Below are positions 5,955 to 6,501 of a stretch of DNA of 6,501 nucleotides, one piece after another. The notes under the pieces were generated by a model. The model was not told where the DNA came from. It did no database searches and saw only the letters and a program-made list of their open reading frames with translations. A program made the position numbers and the translations under genes. Source of the DNA: Ferroglobus sp. (GTDB lineage Archaea; Halobacteriota; Archaeoglobi; Archaeoglobales; Archaeoglobaceae); assembly GCA_015523665.1 (NCBI GenBank), contig WAJX01000006.1, positions 1 to 6,501 on the forward strand, given 5' to 3'. Position 1 is the first letter of the stretch. Each line of letters opens with the position of its first letter.

Positions 5955-6120
5955 TGAAGCAGGGAATAGTTTTAGAGAAAACACCAAACTTTCTATCTTA
6001 CTTGATAATGAGGAGGTTATATTTTATAGAGTTGCTAATTAACCGAACATCATTCCACTGGGCTAGTTTTAAAAATTTATCCTCTCTATGCGAATTAAAA
6101 ATCTTTTAAAACCTAATTTA
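5955..6120. other. Unassigned AT-rich spacer
   Basis: I see no gene, RNA or clear repeat here. A plus-strand frame through about 5870-6043 is open but is largely antisense to the transposase scrap and has no credible start. A GAGGAGGT sequence near 6009 on the plus strand looks like an SD, but no ATG, GTG or TTG with a useful frame follows. Confidence 0.4.
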
Positions 6121-6146
6121 AAATAAAAAAGTAAAAATAACCAACG
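6121..6146 (-). terminator. U-rich terminator after the beta-helix gene
   Basis: Immediately after the TGA at 6151..6149, the minus strand reads GGTTATTTTTACTTTTTTATTTT. Two close T-tracts of this kind are typical of archaeal intrinsic termination. Confidence 0.5.
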
Positions 6147-6148
6147 TC

Positions 6149-6501
6149 TCATCTCCTTCTCAACATCAGCATCGCAACAAGTGCAATCATCCCAGCCAAA
6201 GTGAAAAAGCCTTGGATGGATATTACAGGGACTTTTGGTAAAAGCGAGCAAGTTGGCAGAGGATCGTTATCTTTGCTTCCAGCACTTCCCAAAATTGTGT
6301 AATCTGCCGATGGAGGAGGATTCCAGTAGTTTCTATCCCAGTTGTTGTTTGCTCCATCATCATAAGCTTGAGGCTCATTATTTATGAGACAGTTCTCATG
6401 TATCATATTATATGAACCGGAAAATATGTGAACTCCAGTATCAAAGACGCTATTATCTTCAATGATGTTTCCCAAAATTCTCGTATAATTTGATTCGTAC
6501 A
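6149..6501 (-). CDS. Secreted NosD-like beta-helix protein, C-terminal end (partial)
   Basis: The frame is open from the right edge of the window for 116 residues to TGA at 6151..6149, so the true start lies outside. It begins with Asn-rich right-handed beta-helix rungs (LGNIIEDNSVF, GVHIFSGSYNMIHENCLINN). Next comes the usual closing section of NosD/CASH-type proteins (YDDGANNNWDRNYWNPP, then YTILGSAGSKDNDPLP). The last 30 residues are a linker (LLPKVPVIS), a hydrophobic span (IQGFFTLAGMIALVAMLML) and RRR. This three-part tail resembles archaeosortase-type or simple membrane-anchor signals, placing the protein on the cell surface. Such proteins often bind or process polysaccharide, but no catalytic residue can be judged from this part. 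A TTG at 6475..6473 is internal and is not the start. Confidence 0.85.
   Translation of the reverse strand, partial: YESNYTRILGNIIEDNSVFDTGVHIFSGSYNMIHENCLINNEPQAYDDGANNNWDRNYWNPPPSADYTILGSAGSKDNDPLPTCSLLPKVPVISIQGFFTLAGMIALVAMLMLRRR

Noticed and set aside
6069..6251. Minus-strand 60-codon ORF MLAFTKSPCN overlapping the beta-helix gene
   Set aside because: It lies in another frame of the 3' end of the NosD-like gene and runs into AT-rich non-coding DNA. The NosD frame has the clear protein signal.

Overview
The window looks archaeal, and most likely comes from a thermophilic euryarchaeon close to Archaeoglobi. The evidence is the block of archaeal/eukaryotic-type translation genes (S6e, aIF5B, L24e, S28e, L7Ae), a PhoU protein with an AbrB-like N-terminus, TATA-type promoters, leaderless starts, and a GC-rich tRNA in AT-rich DNA. 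From memory, the L7Ae sequence is very close to that of Archaeoglobus fulgidus. The genus cannot be fixed from this sequence.

Positions 1-3260 (minus strand) hold a compact translation operon. In transcription order it reads rpl7ae, rps28e, rpl24e, ndk, infB (aIF5B), rps6e, the last cut by the window edge. Gaps are very short: 32 nt, 6 nt, 1 nt, an 11-nt overlap, then 9 nt. Several Shine-Dalgarno (SD) sequences overlap the preceding stop codon or lie inside the preceding gene, which suggests translational coupling. A TATA/BRE promoter precedes rpl7ae. The operon joins parts of both ribosomal subunits and an RNA-binding protein shared by the ribosome, RNase P and guide RNPs. It also supplies NTP synthesis and the subunit-joining GTPase.

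Positions 3371-4653 (minus strand) hold two genes upstream of the operon: an AbrB-PhoU phosphate-type regulator and, before it, a very acidic 86-residue protein of unknown function. The acidic gene appears to be leaderless, and phoU nearly so.

Positions 4654-6148 are about 1.5 kb of AT-rich DNA without an intact protein gene. The region carries tRNA-Gly(CCC) on the plus strand with an 8-nt T-loop. It also carries the frameshifted C-terminal half of a DDE transposase (IS6-like archaeal type), a probable N-terminal scrap of a second transposase, and a decayed plus-strand reading frame with a 12-bp tandem duplication. This looks like an old insertion site beside a tRNA gene.

Positions 6149-6501 (minus strand) hold the C-terminal end of a secreted NosD-like beta-helix protein. 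It ends in a hydrophobic segment and RRR, resembling a cell-surface sorting or anchoring tail.

I do not see a CRISPR array, an intact mobile element or a clearly new multi-gene system. The best leads are the tRNA oddities, the leader of rpl7ae, the acidic partner of phoU, and the mobile-element graveyard.
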